Positions 63,841 through 64,000 of a stretch of DNA of 64,000 bases are shown piece after piece; the stretch's first letter is position 1; every line of letters starts with the position of its first letter. This DNA comes from JBDTSW01 sp963758845. Its GTDB lineage: Bacteria > Actinomycetota > Thermoleophilia > Solirubrobacterales > 70-9. A program made the position numbers and the translations under genes. Below the pieces are notes generated by a model. The model did not search any database. It saw only the letters and a list, made by a program, of their open reading frames with translations, and was not told the DNA's origin. The stretch spans positions 2,591,722 through 2,655,721 of the forward strand of contig CAVWWX010000002.1 of the NCBI GenBank assembly GCA_963758845.1. Reading direction: 5' to 3'.

Positions 63841-64000
63841 ACAGCCGCAAGGAACGTCGGGCCGGCGGCCGTTGAAACATCACCGACTGCGTGGTCTGCA
63901 TCTCGGGCTGCAGAAGATGGCGAGCAGCCACTTCCGGGTGCGATGAGCCGACCAGCTGAGCTCGGGTCGTTCTGCCAATCTCTGAAAGGTCAGAAGTGTC
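63841..64000. other. Window end, nothing recognised
   Basis: The last 160 bases contain no reading frame with family support on either strand. The window edge may cut a gene. Confidence 0.5.

Overview
The window is high-GC DNA from an actinobacterium. Gene content points to an aerobic soil- or water-type member, possibly Thermoleophilia/Solirubrobacterales: MlaE-type permeases with a MlaF-type ATPase, HemQ, FprA, 1-Cys peroxiredoxin, cobalamin-dependent MetH, an ECF42-like sigma factor with its DGPF partner, a DUF3618/holin-like membrane cluster and many acyl-CoA enzymes. The taxonomic placement is an inference, because there is no rRNA gene to test it. No CRISPR array and no intact tRNA or rRNA gene was seen.

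Layout. 0.1-7.5 kb (minus): a tightly packed run that starts with two MlaE-type permeases and a MlaF-type ATPase, then an MMPL/RND exporter, a membrane-anchored thioredoxin-fold protein, a B3/B4-domain protein and an unknown protein. This looks like an envelope lipid-transport module. 7.6-13.6 kb (plus): a lipoprotein-like protein, three consecutive PQQ-type soluble sugar dehydrogenases and a broken aldehyde dehydrogenase. 13.6-20 kb (minus): 1-Cys peroxiredoxin, a small protein, an acyl-CoA ligase and a heavily frameshifted metH. 20-26.6 kb: alpha/beta hydrolase, PhaC-like protein, flippase-like membrane protein, GT4 glycosyltransferase and a large phosphatase-like membrane protein. 26.5-31 kb (plus): HemQ, FprA, a small RTX-type secreted protein, a BolA/CGFS-glutaredoxin pair, a membrane-tethered HTH protein and a cupin. 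31-41.7 kb: ABC-F ATPase, A-type Fe-S carrier, GST-N protein, two SDR epimerases, DegV, a coupled membrane trio, TetR, nitrilase and small secreted proteins. 41.7-43.4 kb: a response regulator fused to a thioredoxin-reductase-like flavoprotein. 43.5-51.4 kb: an acyl-CoA catabolic cluster (MerR, CaiB, BKACE, carboxyltransferase, crotonase, and two acyl-CoA dehydrogenases divergent from them). 51.4-57.2 kb: ECF42-like sigma with its DGPF protein, DUF5519, SoxR, a helical protein, an alpha/beta hydrolase, acyl-CoA dehydrogenase and SCP2.

At about 57,170 the character of the DNA changes. An SCP2 gene and a GH3 glycosidase gene are both cut at the same point. From there to the end the sequence is visibly less GC-rich and gene-poor. 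It holds a 3' half of tRNA-Glu(CTC), a decayed tyrosine integrase, an M23 peptidase with membrane segments and a badly disrupted alpha/beta hydrolase. This right arm reads as a degraded integrative element or a chimeric join.

Frame disruptions are common. I count about 40 apparent single-base indels. They cluster (metH, 20-24 kb, 54-57 kb, 62.7-63.8 kb), while 28.7-49 kb is almost clean. Many probably reflect sequence errors rather than gene decay, so frameshifted genes are given with their full probable extent.
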